DNA of 64,000 bases from Pseudobdellovibrionaceae bacterium. Its GTDB lineage: Bacteria > Bdellovibrionota > Bdellovibrionia > Bdellovibrionales > UBA1609. Location of the stretch: the NCBI GenBank assembly GCA_020635075.1, contig JACKAM010000004.1:248001-312000 (forward strand). Reading direction: 5' to 3'. Made by a program: the position numbers and the translations under genes. Positions 62,801-64,000 of this stretch are shown here, piece by piece (position 1 is the first letter of the stretch; the number at the start of each line of letters is the position of its first letter). A model generated the notes under the pieces. It worked only from the letters and a program-made list of their open reading frames with translations. It made no database searches and had not been told where the DNA came from.

Positions 62801-63181
62801 CAGCTGGAGGAGGTCAAATCTCAACTTAAAGATGTTTCCATGACTCCAGAAAATTGGTTGGTGTTTCGCCTAAAGGGGCAGTACCAGATGGCTGACCTGG
62901 AGCACAGTCAGGGCAACAAGACTGGTGTTCATCAGATCCTGGATTCCTCATGGCCGCAGGTCGTTGAGTTGGCTGAAACCGTTGGTTATGGTTTTCACAC
63001 TCAGTTGATTGAGGCTCTGGTGGGCTACTGGGGTTTTGCCCGTCTGTCGGGTTACGAAGGTAAGACGAAGTCCGATGCTGAAAAGCTCACGCAAAATGTC
63101 TTAGCCAAAATGGCTGAAATGGAAGACCCCAGTGGCGTGGTGAAGCACCACTCCGGGCGAATTCAGCGGGTGATGAAGTAA
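59825..63181 (+). CDS. large exported TolB-like propeller protein with TPR-like C-terminal half
   Basis: An 1118-residue protein with a signal peptide (about 1-23). Residues ~40-330 form PD40/TolB-like propeller blades (LSPSGKTLAFIYY, PEFSPDGQWIYFSHYF) with a calcium-type loop DSNRDQKIDASD. The rest (~350-1110) is helical TPR-like repeats (for example GFYLLEAGRYSEAAKYLSDF). It overlaps the small lipoprotein by four bases. In this class TolB-like and TPR modules serve as envelope scaffolds. A three-gene operon with the YdbH-like protein suggests a shared envelope task; function otherwise unknown. Confidence 0.8.
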   Translation: MRIHKLIASGLVAWGSFVGQSSGETIVQKRLNELPRILTPTKMTVGPDDNFQVDVDSGESLMVFTRRANLSTQLYSQRLNEVTEHRILDDSADSRSAILSPSGKTLAFIYYKADAQGDLCEMPVGSPASVTCYKIAGSLESPSWFGEDKILFVRRKDAEKGELVLLDRKSKKQDVLDEGDLWSTAVHPAQSHIAYVKADQFGIQVRVRKVGQSEVTVINVDLPGVSGFPEFSPDGQWIYFSHYFSDSNRDQKIDASDNSVIFRARLSDVMAGKQVIPQQLTSSNENCSFPRARKSFLYVTCDFEGSLDVYRLPLTGVVPESWDAAMVSNAHRTSRNYGQRILLANGLYYRGQIKSRSEYLWLMLSNFVLKEDAVAGRYYLGQLIREDKSVNKSQLAMTDLFLQASAEKNLQISNQITSEFRSKAQKWLSKAKSSSGVTARLTQAAVLGFLNQWNQVRGILKSIKGSQLSGLDHYLYHRVVQNLTAAGKLPPGELVAVYQPLFLGSKMTDESRLYYLYEILSEAQLRYSLAERQSTVVRLEKLVSGVKVLVPLLNAEEVALKLVADKTPAGKAAAYRELDKIMSENRAKYFVFRTLAVRSIDNFIADDEFKYLNYVATTWLKYTQKSDTEFAYARQIYVDKVLARAYGNFGEKKYRYASNHFYGSLSLTDDLESHYGYIKAMELDGKQGELATVYDSLTKRGFVSDNLGYVQSLMEISNGKMSSENADKLLSELHKIDSAYQSPMYQLLLGYLYLKKLELSLDGLGFSQDLLASSHKHLMLAYDLGRENRRIAASALSNLATLHFFVANWGLSRRFFELREPYGFVDKEEEGHFRWFFARTLYQLADGKAAAEQMRKLHKGADPSMRPLLEQQMGFYLLEAGRYSEAAKYLSDFLKGKGHSQWNLARARLALAYSLMKAATAGKKALGATEKNKIVQHLDRVVADSKSLTVVPAKGRQRVQLTPLRIRLLATGLKAQLISGSKRTESLNELARQLEEVKSQLKDVSMTPENWLVFRLKGQYQMADLEHSQGNKTGVHQILDSSWPQVVELAETVGYGFHTQLIEALVGYWGFARLSGYEGKTKSDAEKLTQNVLAKMAEMEDPSGVVKHHSGRIQRVMK

Positions 63182-63187
63182 CTTGTC

Positions 63188-63661
63188 TTAGTTATTTTGC
63201 GCGCCGGCGTTGATCCAGTCGACAATGGCGGTTTCTTCGCTGCTGGAAAGATTCTGGTCACTGAGGTGAACACTATAGGGAGTGCAGCCTGAGACTCCGG
63301 CAAAATTGCTGATGTGGTAAGTGCTAAAGAGAACCCCAGCGAGAAAGCTGGTCTGGGGAGTGGTGTTTACGATCTTGACCGATCCACAGGTGCCGACACT
63401 TGTTGCTCCAGTTACATTTTTGGTCGTCAAAGTGCTGTGGGCGAGAGCCTGGGTGGAGAAGTCCAATTGAACCCCGTCCGTGTCGTAGGCCGAGCCGCCA
63501 GGGGAGTGGCAGGAATGGCAATTATGGAAGCGCAGGATGTTAGTGTAAATACTGGAGAATTTCGAAGGATCGGTGGAACTCGGTTTTTCATCACCGCTAC
63601 AGCCCCAAAGGCCCAGAGCCATTAATCCACCGAAAACAATAACCAGACTTCTTTTGCTCAT
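63188..63661 (-). CDS. lipoprotein with one c-type heme motif
   Basis: A 157-residue lipoprotein (lipobox LWGC near residue 21) with a single CxxCH (NCHSCHSPGG) near residue 48, three further cysteines and a C-terminal helix typical of cytochrome-c-like domains (LSSSEETAIVDWINAGA). The usual distal methionine is not obvious, and the length after the motif is short. It may be a degenerate cytochrome. The ATG at 63661 has GAGGA eight bases upstream; earlier in-frame ATG codons are less likely. It converges with the propeller gene, six bases apart. Confidence 0.75.
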   Translation of the reverse strand: MSKRSLVIVFGGLMALGLWGCSGDEKPSSTDPSKFSSIYTNILRFHNCHSCHSPGGSAYDTDGVQLDFSTQALAHSTLTTKNVTGATSVGTCGSVKIVNTTPQTSFLAGVLFSTYHISNFAGVSGCTPYSVHLSDQNLSSSEETAIVDWINAGAQNN

Positions 63662-63766
63662 AAAACTCATCCTCATGGGGCGGTTTTACTTCAAATTTTA
63701 GGCCAAATTCAACCTGAAAGTGGCCTTGCCACGGAGGCAAAATAGATGTGATCCTCAATAGATACA

Positions 63767-64000
63767 ATGAAGCGCATTATTCTCTGGTCTGTTTTGTTTC
63801 TTTTCTGCCTGGAAGTCGCCATGCGCTTGGCCGGCTGGATTCTCATGTCGCCCACAAGAGAGATGAACCAGGGTGGGGGAGGGTTCCGAATCCTCGTCCT
63901 TGGGGAGTCCACCTCGGCTGAAGCATTCGCCGACACTAGTAAGGCGGCCTGGCCGCGGGTTTTGGAAAAGCTTCTCCGTGATGCCGGTCGAGACGTGAAG
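63767..64000 (+). CDS. SGNH/GDSL-hydrolase-like protein, N-terminal part (runs off the window)
   Basis: An open frame of 78 codons with no stop to the window end. It has an N-terminal hydrophobic segment (LWSVLFLFCLEVAMRLAGWI, signal or anchor) and then FRILVLGESTSAEAFA with AAWPRVLEKLLRDAGRDV, as in SGNH hydrolases (GDS-type serine, here GES). Such enzymes deacylate or transacylate sugars and lipids. The ribosome-binding site is weak. Divergent from the heme lipoprotein gene (105-base gap). Confidence 0.7.
   Translation, partial: MKRIILWSVLFLFCLEVAMRLAGWILMSPTREMNQGGGGFRILVLGESTSAEAFADTSKAAWPRVLEKLLRDAGRDVK

Noticed and set aside
1..64000. Mobile element, prophage, toxin-antitoxin or secretion-effector island
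   Set aside because: No transposase, integrase, phage structural gene or paired toxin-antitoxin frames were seen; housekeeping genes occur throughout.

Overview
The window looks like chromosome of a Gram-negative bacterium of the Bdellovibrio/Oligoflexia type, with about half G+C and dense coding. The evidence is many exported lipoproteins and outer-membrane barrels, a C-terminal CFI-box protein, repeat-rich regulators with winged helices, and a TadC gene tied to FHA-domain proteins. This taxonomic call is inference from gene content; no rRNA or complete marker gene set is present. I see no tRNA, rRNA, CRISPR array, insertion sequence, prophage or conjugation gene.

Layout. 1-1383: truA-rplM-rpsI on the minus strand (rpsI runs off the left edge). 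1496-5696: a degenerate 7-bp repeat, a terminator, two lipoprotein genes and a helical-repeat/winged-helix regulator, with a shared palindromic motif near them. 5693-10815: a minus-strand run of a dolichol-kinase-like membrane protein, pssA, asd, a CFI-box protein and an acidic barrel protein. 11058-17146: exported proteins of unknown role, a DsbA-like lipoprotein and sfsA. 17324-21754: lipoate block lipA, E2, E3 (lpd), lipB. 21814-22853: exbB-exbD. 22979-26499: a sulfatase-fold lipoprotein with a degraded active site, a radical SAM protein and a barrel with a lysine-rich tail.

26503-33154 is the most unusual block: one tightly overlapping operon, tadC, DUF192, three FHA-domain membrane proteins and a PP2C-fold protein that seems to lack its metal-binding residues. 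33184-41848: maf, yggS-type, proC, divIVA-type, yggU-type, a barrel, an MFS transporter, a rhodanese and valS. 41854-48984: exported proteins (a trypsin-like protease with a probable barrel domain, an SLT lytic transglycosylase, a cysteine-module/proline-repeat protein) interleaved with two copies of a long palindromic repeat. 49149-56936: glycerophosphodiesterase, lipoprotein, barrel, metallo-beta-lactamase-fold enzyme, STAS/zinc-ribbon protein, rnr and ubiB, the last two overlapping by 122 bases. 57106-63181: an AsmA/YdbH-type protein, a small lipoprotein and a TolB-like propeller/repeat protein joined by four-base overlaps, probably an envelope lipid-transport or assembly module. The right edge has a CxxCH lipoprotein and the start of an SGNH-hydrolase-like gene.

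No gene-free stretch exceeds 300 bases. Start codons were chosen from Shine-Dalgarno spacing, signal peptides and family alignment from memory; several genes use GTG or TTG.
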